NCBI GenBank assembly: GCA_902783235.1
Contig: CACZQG010000153.1
Span: forward strand, 1-7,117
From: an uncultured Ruminococcus sp.
GTDB lineage: Bacteria; Bacillota; Clostridia; Oscillospirales; Ruminococcaceae
Length of the DNA: 7,117 bases
Direction of reading: 5' to 3'
Part shown: positions 1-5,516 of the stretch, in pieces
Layout: each line of letters starts with the position of its first letter
Numbering within the stretch: position 1 is the first letter of the stretch
Notes under the pieces: generated by a model
Database searches by the model: none
Told to the model about the DNA's origin: nothing
What the model saw: the letters and a program-made list of their open reading frames with translations, nothing else
Translations under genes and position numbers: made by a program

Positions 1-1
1 A

Positions 2-91
2 GGTCTGAACTACGGACGAACTGTGTTCTTTGATGTTGCCTCTAATGTTATGCAGGTAAAATCTGTAACAAACGGCACAGTTAATTTTTAG
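2..91 (+). CDS. C-terminal end of an unidentified protein (5' end outside window)
   Basis: An open frame enters from the left edge and runs 29 codons to a TAG stop. The visible residues begin GLNYGRTVFFDVAS and end VTNGTVNF. This short, beta-rich-looking stretch is not enough to name a family. A strong hairpin terminator follows 18 nt after the stop, which supports this being the real end of a + strand transcription unit. The next gene points the opposite way, so the two are convergent. Confidence 0.6.
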   Translation, partial: GLNYGRTVFFDVASNVMQVKSVTNGTVNF

Positions 92-109
92 GATATACGA
101 TTATTATTT

Positions 110-138
110 AAGCAGGAGTTATGCTCCTGCTTTTTTTA
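110..138 (+). terminator. Rho-independent terminator of the partial upstream gene
   Basis: An 8-bp perfect stem, AGCAGGAG (111-118) with CTCCTGCT (124-131), closes a 5-nt TTATG loop and is followed by a run of T. This is a textbook intrinsic terminator reading on the + strand. On the - strand the tail is TTAAATAA, so it could give weaker termination for the convergent gene. Confidence 0.85.
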
Positions 139-143
139 TTATC

Positions 144-167
144 GGTCGCTTTTTGAAAAAAGCGACC
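144..167. repeat. Palindromic short form of dispersed repeat family 1
   Basis: A 24-bp inverted repeat: GGTCGCTTTTT pairs with AAAAAGCGACC around a central GA. The first 19 bases match the GGTCGC-end of the two longer family 1 copies at 2082-2180 and 5393-5489. In the longer copies only the inner GCTTTTT/AAAAAGC part is symmetrical. The copy lies 19 bp beyond the stop codon of the - strand gene that ends at 187, in convergent intergenic DNA. A role as a 3'-end hairpin is possible but not shown. Confidence 0.7.
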
Positions 168-186
168 TTTTCGATTATTATTAGTA

Positions 187-1299
187 TTATTCCTCAGACT
201 CTCCTTCATCGGAAGCATTATCACTGTCATTTTCCGCCTTGGTTTCAGCCGGCTTGTCCTTTTCGCCTGAAGGCTTTGTCTCGCCCTCCGGCGTCACATT
301 GGCATATTTATCAAAGGCGATTATAAATCCATCCTTATTGTCACCGGATATGGTAAATGGTATACCCGATGGTACAGCCACCATGGTCATATCCTTATTC
401 TCCTCATCCTTTGGATAATAATAGACCTCATAGTAATTATTATCATCATCCTGGAAGGTAAGATGGTCGTTTTCATAGGAATAGTTCCTTACCTGCTCCA
501 CATATTCTTCAAGACAAAGTGAATTCTTTACTATATAATAAGCGTGTTCCTTACCCACATACCTGAAATGCCAGGGACGATAATCATATCCGGTGCTGTC
601 CTTTTTTCCATCCGGATACCTGAGTATATAACCGTATTTATAAGAATTTTCTTCAAACCATGAGTAATCGCCGGTACCGTCAAAGTCCTCCACCATACCA
701 TCGGCACCGCTGATGCCAAAATCTATGGAATAGCCTGCATGGTAATCACTGAATCCCGGCTTGGCAGCGGCTGATTTATCCTCAGCAGCATTGAAAAGCT
801 CCTGCTGCTCCTCCTTGGAACGATAGCCTCCGTCCACTACTATATCATCACGTCCTGTTTCCTTGGCAAATGCCTTGAGCATTTCGTTCAGAGCATCCGC
901 TGCATCCTTTTTCAGCTTTACATCTGCTGACATGACCGTATAGCTCTCAGTGCCATCCTTATCCTTTACGTCATAAACGCTTACCAGATCCTCTCCCTTG
1001 CCTTTATACTCATTATCGTTATTCACAAGGATCAGAGTGCCGTTAAATATGTCGTCATCATCCATAAGCTCGGAGGAAAAGATCATATCTCCACGCTTGT
1101 CCACCTTGCCTCCTTCTTCGGATATTTCTTTATCACCGTTATCCATCTTTTTATGATTGAAGCTGTCATTTTTATCCCCGGTCACATACATGACCAGACA
1201 TATTATTCCAATTACAAGAATGGCAGCAAACACAACATCTATAGTTCTTTTTATTATGTATACTTTTCTGCCTTCCTGTACAGTTTTGCTTTTTGCCAT
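187..1299 (-). CDS. Membrane-anchored VanY/D-Ala-D-Ala carboxypeptidase-like protein (M15B fold), probably catalytically altered
   Basis: A 370-residue protein. Residues about 16-40 form one N-terminal membrane segment after a basic start, so the rest is predicted outside the cell. A spacer rich in D/E/K follows, then an M15B core at about 125-260: GGYRS (157-161), PGFSDYHAGYSIDFG (181-195), YGYILRYPDGK (222-232) and TGYDYRPWHFRYVGK (236-250). About 80 residues come next, ending in an acidic, low-complexity tail (337-370). M15B enzymes trim D-Ala or cross-bridge residues from peptidoglycan peptides using a zinc site, SxHxxGxAxD plus ExxH. Here the first His position is Tyr186 (a His sits one residue later, 187) and the ExxH Glu is Arg241, while Asp193 and His244 are kept. 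The fold assignment is secure; activity is doubtful, and a peptidoglycan-binding or regulatory role is possible. The start is set by AAGGAGA (complement of 1308-1314) 8 nt upstream. Confidence 0.85.
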   Translation of the reverse strand: MAKSKTVQEGRKVYIIKRTIDVVFAAILVIGIICLVMYVTGDKNDSFNHKKMDNGDKEISEEGGKVDKRGDMIFSSELMDDDDIFNGTLILVNNDNEYKGKGEDLVSVYDVKDKDGTESYTVMSADVKLKKDAADALNEMLKAFAKETGRDDIVVDGGYRSKEEQQELFNAAEDKSAAAKPGFSDYHAGYSIDFGISGADGMVEDFDGTGDYSWFEENSYKYGYILRYPDGKKDSTGYDYRPWHFRYVGKEHAYYIVKNSLCLEEYVEQVRNYSYENDHLTFQDDDNNYYEVYYYPKDEENKDMTMVAVPSGIPFTISGDNKDGFIIAFDKYANVTPEGETKPSGEKDKPAETKAENDSDNASDEGESEE

Positions 1300-1349
1300 T
1301 TATTGTTCTCCTTTCGGAAATGTTATCTATATATATTATATACATTATT

Positions 1350-1378
1350 ATTATACCACATTTGTAAAAAAAAATAAA
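1350..1378 (-). promoter_or_regulatory. Probable sigma-A promoter of the VanY-like gene (extended -10)
   Basis: On the - strand, TATAAT occupies 1355-1350 and is preceded by TGG, giving an extended -10. The -35 position (1378-1373) reads TTTATT, which is weak. Transcription would start near 1343, leaving a leader of about 44 nt that contains the GAAAGGAGA ribosome site at 1307-1315. Confidence 0.55.
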
Positions 1379-1440
1379 TACTTTTTTTGTTTTTTCAGAA
1401 TTATTTTTTTAATTTTTTCGACTTTATACGACAAAACATA

Positions 1441-1470
1441 TTGACACGGACAGCTTTGGGGTGTTATAAT
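1441..1470 (+). promoter_or_regulatory. Consensus sigma-A promoter of mscL
   Basis: A perfect TTGACA (1441-1446) is separated by 18 bp from a perfect TATAAT (1465-1470), with TG one base upstream of the -10. The start is expected near 1477, giving a leader of about 70 nt. This is the strongest-looking promoter in the window. Confidence 0.9.
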
Positions 1471-1482
1471 TACAGTATAGGT

Positions 1483-1538
1483 TCGTGTCAGCCGCCTGAC
1501 GACACGAGATCGATAAAATATCCCGGCGGCAGAAGGAG
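1483..1538 (+). promoter_or_regulatory. Structured mscL leader: possible H-type pseudoknot abutting the Shine-Dalgarno
   Basis: TCGTGTC (1483-1489) pairs with GACACGA (1501-1507) to give a 7-bp hairpin. Its loop carries GCCGCC (1491-1496), the exact complement of GGCGGC at 1525-1530. That second strand touches the ribosome site AGAAGGAG (1531-1538). The loop lengths (1, 4 and 17 nt) are geometrically fine for an H-type pseudoknot. The pairing is seen in the sequence. Regulation of translation, by a ligand or by salt, is inference, and it matches no riboswitch class that I recognise. Confidence 0.5.
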
Positions 1539-1547
1539 TATTAAAAA

Positions 1548-1946
1548 ATGGAAAAAGGAAAAGGCTTAATTGCAGAATTCAAGGCTTTTATCAGCAAGGG
1601 CAACGTTATTGATCTTGCAGTAGGTGTTATCATCGGTGCTGCATTCGGTTCGATCATCACTTCTCTGGTAGATGACATTATAATGCCGTTTGTGGGAATG
1701 ATACTTGCAGGTATAAACTTCAATGATCTTGGTGTTACTATCCCCTGGGGCAACCACCCATATATCAACTTCGGAAGCTTTATACAGGCTATCATCATCT
1801 TCCTTATCACTGCACTATGCGTATTCATACTTATAAAGGTAGTAAGCATTTTCTACAAGAAGGAAAAGAAAGACCCTGAGCCTTCCAAGGAAGAAAAGCT
1901 TCTGGCAGAGATCAGAGATCTTCTGAAGGAACAGAACGGCAAATAA
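1548..1946 (+). CDS. mscL: Large-conductance mechanosensitive channel MscL
   Basis: A 132-residue protein of typical family length. It has the amphipathic N-terminal helix (EFKAFISKGNVIDLAVG), TM1 at about 18-48 with the signature VIIGAAFGSIITSLVDDIIMPF, and a short extracellular loop at about 52-75. TM2 lies at about 76-102, and the charged C-terminal helix (KEEKLLAEIRDLLKE) forms the cytoplasmic bundle. MscL is a homopentameric pore that opens under extreme membrane tension and releases solutes after hypo-osmotic shock. The ATG is 9 nt after AGAAGGAG. The gene is monocistronic, between its own promoter and a strong terminator at 2006-2038. The leader's possible fold next to the ribosome site suggests an extra layer of translational control (inferred). 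Confidence 0.97.
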   Translation: MEKGKGLIAEFKAFISKGNVIDLAVGVIIGAAFGSIITSLVDDIIMPFVGMILAGINFNDLGVTIPWGNHPYINFGSFIQAIIIFLITALCVFILIKVVSIFYKKEKKDPEPSKEEKLLAEIRDLLKEQNGK

Positions 1947-1952
1947 TTGGCA

Positions 1953-1972
1953 GCTTTGCACGGTATTGCCTT
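1953..1972 (+). repeat. Solo end of dispersed repeat family 2 in the mscL 3' region
   Basis: This 20-mer reads GCTTTGCACGGTATTGCCTT. It differs at 3 positions from the right terminus of the antiporter-leader element (4014-4033), and the similarity continues a little on both sides. No matching inverted partner is seen nearby, so it looks like a solo or decayed end. It begins 7 bp after the mscL stop, before the terminator. Confidence 0.55.
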
Positions 1973-2005
1973 AAATGTGTGAGCAATAATATCAGCATCA
2001 GAATA

Positions 2006-2038
2006 AAAAATGTCAGCCGTTTTTTGGCTGACATTTTT
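2006..2038. terminator. Bidirectional hairpin terminator after mscL
   Basis: ATGTCAGCC (2010-2018) pairs perfectly with GGCTGACAT (2026-2034) around a 7-nt loop. Flanking A5/T5 runs extend the stem to 13 bp. On the - strand the hairpin is followed by TTTTTT, so it can also stop transcripts coming from the convergent sensor gene. Confidence 0.9.
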
Positions 2039-2081
2039 GCATATACATCAAACATCGAACTAAGCCTGATACTGATCCCTC

Positions 2082-2180
2082 TTTCAGCAGCTCTTCGAGC
2101 TCACAGCTGCAATTACTCCGTGCCTACGAGCGAAACTAAAAGTTTTTGCCAAGCTTTTTTCAAAAAGCGACCTTTTTCAA
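2082..2180 (+). repeat. Dispersed repeat family 1, copy A
   Basis: This 99-bp stretch aligns to the reverse complement of 5393-5489 at about 80% identity (17 mismatches in 95 aligned positions by eye). Two blocks are identical: the 21-base block from AGCGAAACTAAAAG to TTTTTGC, and the last 23 bases before the end, which contain CAAAAAGCGACC. Most mismatches fall in one 13-base stretch. The element has small internal inverted repeats (AAACT/AGTTT, GCTTTTT/AAAAAGC). Its GGTCGC end lies about 40 bp from the stop of the sensor gene. The similar peptides read through both copies are a by-product of the repeat, not evidence of a gene. Confidence 0.8.
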
Positions 2181-2218
2181 TTTCTTTGATCAGATATTGG
2201 CATAAAACCCGGTTTGAT

Positions 2219-3142
2219 TCATTTTTTCTTGCCTGTCATTTTCAAAATCCTGTTTCTCACAGCCAGAGTGAGTATCACAGACACTACCACTGCTGCCAGC
2301 ACTACCCACAAGGTAGTATCATCACGGGTCTCGTACACCTCACTGTAAGGGACATAGACCATAACTGTTCCCATATTGCTCTGCCTGTAGCTGAGAAGCA
2401 CGCTCTGTCCGCCTGCAACAGCATCTATGGTATCTCCCTCAGCATCTGTCAGATCCTTCACCAGATCGTTCATAGGCTCTGTACCCACCATTTCATTATT
2501 GGTATGGTACATATATTTGCCCGTATCCTTGTTTATAACAGCTATACTTCCGGTCTTCATAAAGCTCACATCCGCAAAGATATTTGAGCTGTCGGTTATA
2601 GCTGACATCATGCCGTTTTTATCAGGTGAAAACTCCATCTGGATGATTCCCTTTTTATCCAGACGTGAACAGCCGGCTGCTATCTTCAAAGAATTGCCGC
2701 TGCTGTATACCTTATGCTCCGAAAAGCTTTTACTGTTCAATGCGCCTATAAACTCACTGTGTATCTCCTGAGGGATATCACCGCTGCCGGCAGTATACCT
2801 GCATTCCCCTGTTTCATCTGCAATGCATATGACATCAGCATCGCTCATAAGACGCATTTCCTCCAGCCATGTCTCATCCTCCAGCATTTCCGGTTCCTTT
2901 GATATAAGCAGTGCCAGAGTCCTGGCTTTTTCTTTACAGACTACATCCATATTATCAAAAGCACTGTCATACTCAAAGCGGCTGAGGTCAAGACGCTCAC
3001 AAAGCTGATTTGCACGGTTTTCCAATGCATCTGCCATATTGCTCTTCTCAATTACTCCCACTGCATACCAGCATAGCAAAGCCATAGCAACACAGCCGAT
3101 AATTGCTGCCACCACAGCAGATCTGTATATTTTTCTACGCAT
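2219..3142 (-). CDS. Orphan membrane sensor with dCache-like extracellular domain, no output domain
   Basis: A 307-residue protein. TM1 is at about 8-30 and TM2 at about 277-296, flanking an extracellular region of about 245 residues. That region starts with a long charged helix (33-90) and then shows two PAS-like halves: DADVICIADETGEC at about 101-114 and TGSIAVINKDTGKYMYHTNNEMVG at about 197-220. The second pattern is typical of dCache ligand-binding modules. In known dCache receptors TM2 leads into HAMP and a kinase, cyclase, phosphatase or MCP domain. Here only RNRILKMTGKKK follows before TGA, and downstream frames show no HAMP remnant. The gene starts 5 nt after the DtxR-type regulator, with AAGGGAT inside that gene's end as its ribosome site, so the two are probably co-transcribed and coupled. 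The ligand is unknown; a partner protein would be needed to pass on a signal. Confidence 0.75.
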   Translation of the reverse strand: MRRKIYRSAVVAAIIGCVAMALLCWYAVGVIEKSNMADALENRANQLCERLDLSRFEYDSAFDNMDVVCKEKARTLALLISKEPEMLEDETWLEEMRLMSDADVICIADETGECRYTAGSGDIPQEIHSEFIGALNSKSFSEHKVYSSGNSLKIAAGCSRLDKKGIIQMEFSPDKNGMMSAITDSSNIFADVSFMKTGSIAVINKDTGKYMYHTNNEMVGTEPMNDLVKDLTDAEGDTIDAVAGGQSVLLSYRQSNMGTVMVYVPYSEVYETRDDTTLWVVLAAVVVSVILTLAVRNRILKMTGKKK

Positions 3143-3147
3143 TTAAA

Positions 3148-3528
3148 CTATCCCTTATAGTTTTTCAGCTTACGGAAGCTCTCTTCGCTTATAATATGCT
3201 CGATCTTGCAGGCATCCTGCTCTGCCACCTCCTCGGAAACGCCGAGCACCTCTATAAGAAAGCCTTTGATAGTAACGTGTCTGTCATAAACCGATTCAGC
3301 AAGAGCAAGTCCGCTTTCGGTAAAGCTTATATGTCCGCTTGCATCCACCACAATATAATTGTGCTCCTTCAGGATACCCACGGCACGGCTTATACTGGGC
3401 TTGGAATATCCCAGCTCGTTGGCAATATCCACCGAGCGCACACTTCCTCTTTTTTTCATAAGCAGAAGTATAGTTTCCATATAATCTTCTCTGGACTCAG
3501 TCTTATTCATTATCTTGTTTTCAGCCAT
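3148..3528 (-). CDS. DtxR/MntR-family metal-dependent transcriptional regulator
   Basis: A 126-residue cytoplasmic protein with an N-terminal winged helix (about 14-75; helix-turn-helix SVRSVDIANELGYSKPSISRAV, 29-50) and a dimerisation/metal domain (about 76-126). It has no C-terminal SH3-like domain, as in MntR. Aligning from memory to MntR and DtxR, the metal-site positions are Asp15, Glu18, His84, Cys107, Glu110 and His111 (DACKIEH). Asp15 is MntR-like and Cys107 is DtxR-like, so Mn2+ versus Fe2+ preference is unclear. Such proteins bind DNA when loaded with metal and repress uptake genes or activate efflux. The ATG follows GGAG (complement of 3539-3542) by 10 nt. It is first in a two-gene unit with the sensor at 2219-3142; no metal transporter is visible. 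Autoregulation is suggested by the palindrome over its promoter. Confidence 0.9.
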   Translation of the reverse strand: MAENKIMNKTESREDYMETILLLMKKRGSVRSVDIANELGYSKPSISRAVGILKEHNYIVVDASGHISFTESGLALAESVYDRHVTIKGFLIEVLGVSEEVAEQDACKIEHIISEESFRKLKNYKG

Positions 3529-3572
3529 GATATTATTTCTCCGTTCTTAATAAATAGGGTATATCTATATAT

Positions 3573-3587
3573 ATTTTATCATAAAAT
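3573..3587. promoter_or_regulatory. Candidate operator palindrome over the regulator's -10
   Basis: ATTTTAT-C-ATAAAAT is a perfect 15-bp palindrome covering the -10 and adjacent spacer of the DtxR-type gene's promoter. A related half, TTTTATCA, recurs 40 bp upstream (3614-3621), followed by an imperfect complement. Its position fits negative autoregulation; the binding protein is inferred. Confidence 0.45.
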
Positions 3588-3601
3588 CCTTTTGATTTCA
3601 A
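3573..3601 (-). promoter_or_regulatory. Promoter of the regulator/sensor operon
   Basis: On the - strand, TTGAAA (3601-3596), a 17-bp spacer and TAAAAT (3578-3573) with a TG extension form a good sigma-A promoter. Transcription is expected from about 3566, 38 nt ahead of the ATG. Confidence 0.7.
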
Positions 3602-3689
3602 CCAAATTAAAAATTTTATCAATTAAATTTCACTAAAAATATCGAAATATGGCAGAAAAAGTTTTGATACCCAATTGTCCAAAAAACTG

Positions 3690-3718
3690 TTGCTTTTATA
3701 CTCAAAAAGTGATATAAT
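3690..3718 (+). promoter_or_regulatory. Promoter of the antiporter transcript
   Basis: TTGCTT (3690-3695), a 17-bp spacer and TATAAT (3713-3718) form a good sigma-A promoter. It would start transcription near 3725, giving an unusually long leader of about 340 nt before the ATG at 4063. The repeat element begins within a few bases of the -10. Confidence 0.7.
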
Positions 3719-3719
3719 A

Positions 3720-4033
3720 AAGGCAACGCCTTACAAAGAGTGTGCATCATATCCTAAGTCAGATTTTTCGTCAGAGTGCATAAAATCAGCTCTCATGTAC
3801 CCTTATATATCAAGGTTTTTTTGTGTACTCTGACGGAAAATATGCAGACATACTCCGGAATGACTCATGAAATGCCCTGATACGGCATACATAGCCAAAC
3901 GGCAGACCTTGTAAGGTATTCTAAAATAATACATTTACCCAATTGCAGGCAATACTGCACAGGGAACCGGAAAGCAAACGCCACAGATCACCTATCTACC
4001 ATTTGCTTGTCAGTCTTTGTGCGGTATTGCCTT
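3720..4033 (+). repeat. Dispersed repeat family 2 element with inverted ends, forming the antiporter leader
   Basis: The 20 bases at the left end (AAGGCAACGCCTTACAAAGA, 3720-3739) are an inverted match, 16 of 20, to the right end (TCTTTGTGCGGTATTGCCTT, 4014-4033). A third, inner copy at 3947-3961 pairs over 15 bp (one G-U) with 4018-4032; nested inside is AAGCAAA/TTTGCTT (3972-3978 with 4002-4008). A separate long hairpin pairs 3764-3780 with 3824-3840, about 17 bp with G-U pairs. This 314-bp block has no convincing gene; short frames of 12-15 codons have no good ribosome site. It looks like a MITE-like or structured-RNA element carried within the leader. Confidence 0.6.
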
Positions 4034-4045
4034 AATATGGGTAAA

Positions 4046-4053
4046 AGAAGGAG
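4046..4053 (+). promoter_or_regulatory. Shine-Dalgarno that fixes the antiporter start
   Basis: AGAAGGAG ends at 4053. The in-frame TTG at 4054 touches it with no spacing, whereas the ATG at 4063 lies 9 nt away, the usual distance. The ATG is therefore the start. Confidence 0.9.
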
Positions 4054-4062
4054 TTGTTAGTC

Positions 4063-5388
4063 ATGAAACAAGAGATCATTAAGGCTATGGGCTCTCATTA
4101 CGGCTACTACCTGTGTATAGCAGTAATTCTATTCAGCACAAAGCTTTTTGGACTCATCACAAAAAAAATGCAGCTGCCCCAGGTGGTAGGCGCATTGGTA
4201 GCAGGACTTCTCCTGGGACCTGCCTGCTTCGGAATCGTGGAGGATACTACATTCATTGATAATATAGCAGGTCTCGGTGTAGTAATACTTATGTTCAGTG
4301 CCGGTCTTGAAACTGATATACAGGAGCTTAAAAAGACCGGTCTTGCATCCTTTGTTATCGCACTTTTCGGTGTGCTGGTACCTTTGGGGGCAGGCTGGGG
4401 CATTGCAACTATATTCAATACAGATCAGGGCGGAGACAGTATGGCAAGCCTTATGTATCAGAACATATTCATTGGTGTTATACTTACAGCAACATCTGTC
4501 AGCATCACTGTTGAGACCCTTAAAGAAATGGGAAAGCTTTCCACCAGATCAGGCAACGCCATACTGGGTGCAGCTGTAATTGACGATATCCTGGGTATAA
4601 TCGCCCTGACAGTTATCATGTCAATAGGCGGCAAGCAGAAAAGCGGTACAGAATCCCCCGGTATCGGTATAGTTCTTCTGAAGATCGTGCTTTTCTTCGT
4701 ATTTGCCATACTCATTTCCTTCGCCTTTAATTTCCTCTACAACAAGTGGACAGGACGCTCCAAGAAGGATCTCAGAAGATACGTTATTCTGGCATTCGTG
4801 TTCTGTCTGTTCATGTCCTTTGCAGCAGAGTACTTCTTCGATGTTGCAGATATTACAGGTGCATTTGTGGCAGGTCTTGCCCTTTCCAACGGCTCTAAGG
4901 CAGAATACCTTACAAACCGGTTCAGCACTCTGTCATATATGTTCCTGTCCCCTGTATTCTTTGCCAGCATAGGTCTTGCAGTAGTGCTTCCGGATATGAA
5001 TATGACCATTATCCTGTTCTCGGTAGTACTCCTTATAATTGCCATCATTACCAAGGTGGTAGGCTGCGGCATTGGAGCAAAATTCTTCGGATATTCCAAT
5101 AAGGATTGTCTGCGTATCGGTGTTGGTATGATCTCCCGTGGTGAGGTAGCTCTTATTGTTGCCAACAAGGGTAAAGCAGTAGGACTTATCAAGGATGAAT
5201 ATCTGGCTCCCATCGTTATCGTAGTAGTAGTTACCACTATAGTTACACCTATCCTCTTAAAGCTTGTTTATAAGAAAAAGAACAGCAATGATGAGGGCAA
5301 GGGACTGCTGAATATCATGAAGTTCAGAAAAGACATTGCTATTGAAGCAGTGGATCAGAAGCAGGCAGGCGGCTCGACCGAGGATTAA
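4063..5388 (+). CDS. CPA2-family cation:proton antiporter (NapA/KefB-like)
   Basis: A 441-residue integral membrane protein with about 12-13 hydrophobic segments. Residues below are counted from the ATG at 4063. It has the CPA2 pattern LPQVVGALVAGLLLGP (38-53), LMFSAGLETD near 76-85, TSVSITVETLKEMGKL (144-159) and the ion-binding pair Asp174-Asp175 in AAVIDDILG. GAFVAGLALSN lies near 266-276 and MISRGEVALI near 356-365. The paired Asp is the feature of electrogenic Na+/H+ exchangers such as NapA, so Na+ (or K+) for H+ exchange across the plasma membrane is likely. The protein ends with a charged tail of about 40 residues and has no RCK/TrkA-N domain, so it lacks the nucleotide gating of Kef systems. 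It is transcribed alone from the promoter at 3690-3718 through a long structured leader. The exact ion is not settled by sequence. Confidence 0.92.
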   Translation: MKQEIIKAMGSHYGYYLCIAVILFSTKLFGLITKKMQLPQVVGALVAGLLLGPACFGIVEDTTFIDNIAGLGVVILMFSAGLETDIQELKKTGLASFVIALFGVLVPLGAGWGIATIFNTDQGGDSMASLMYQNIFIGVILTATSVSITVETLKEMGKLSTRSGNAILGAAVIDDILGIIALTVIMSIGGKQKSGTESPGIGIVLLKIVLFFVFAILISFAFNFLYNKWTGRSKKDLRRYVILAFVFCLFMSFAAEYFFDVADITGAFVAGLALSNGSKAEYLTNRFSTLSYMFLSPVFFASIGLAVVLPDMNMTIILFSVVLLIIAIITKVVGCGIGAKFFGYSNKDCLRIGVGMISRGEVALIVANKGKAVGLIKDEYLAPIVIVVVVTTIVTPILLKLVYKKKNSNDEGKGLLNIMKFRKDIAIEAVDQKQAGGSTED

Positions 5389-5392
5389 ATAT

Positions 5393-5489
5393 TGAAAAGG
5401 TCGCTTTTTGAAAAAAGCTCCGCAAAAACTTTTAGTTTCGCTAATACTTCCACTATAATTGCAGCCGAAAGCACGAAGAGCAGCTGAAA
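5393..5489 (-). repeat. Dispersed repeat family 1, copy B
   Basis: This is the reverse-orientation partner of copy A (2082-2180), about 80% identical over its length. Its GGTCGC end begins 10 bp after the antiporter stop. The same inner hairpin, GCTTTTT/AAAAAGC, is present. The orientation again places the GGTCGC end next to the closest gene 3' end. Confidence 0.8.
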
Positions 5490-5516
5490 TGATAAAACAA
5501 ATCAATATAACCATTT

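Noticed and set aside
2150..2221. Sensor gene as a frameshifted receptor with HAMP/output coded downstream
   Set aside because: All frames after the TGA stop quickly or enter the repeat; no HAMP, kinase or MCP residues can be read.
1979..2587. Long open frame on the + strand after mscL (202 codons)
   Set aside because: It runs through the terminator and repeat copy A and then antisense to the well-supported sensor gene. It has no ribosome site and its composition is unlike a protein.
3872..3917. Small hairpins ATGCC/GGCAT (3872-3888) and ACCTT/AAGGT (3906-3917)
   Set aside because: Only 5-bp stems, expected by chance in a leader of this length.
3947..4032. c-di-AMP (ydaO-type) or other known ion riboswitch before the antiporter
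   Set aside because: GGGAACCGG is suggestive, but the other conserved blocks of that class are absent, and the same end sequence recurs downstream of mscL, which favours a dispersed repeat.
3843..4059. + strand frame through the right half of the antiporter leader
   Set aside because: It is interrupted by a TGA at 3877, has no ribosome site and ends overlapping the true start region; it is best explained by the repeat.
4054..4062. TTG at 4054 as the antiporter start
   Set aside because: It abuts the Shine-Dalgarno without spacing, while the ATG at 4063 has the normal 9-nt gap.
5257..5514. - strand open frame whose peptide resembles that of the frame in repeat copy A
   Set aside because: The shared peptide comes only from the family 1 DNA repeat; the frame otherwise overlaps the end of the antiporter gene antisense and has no ribosome site.
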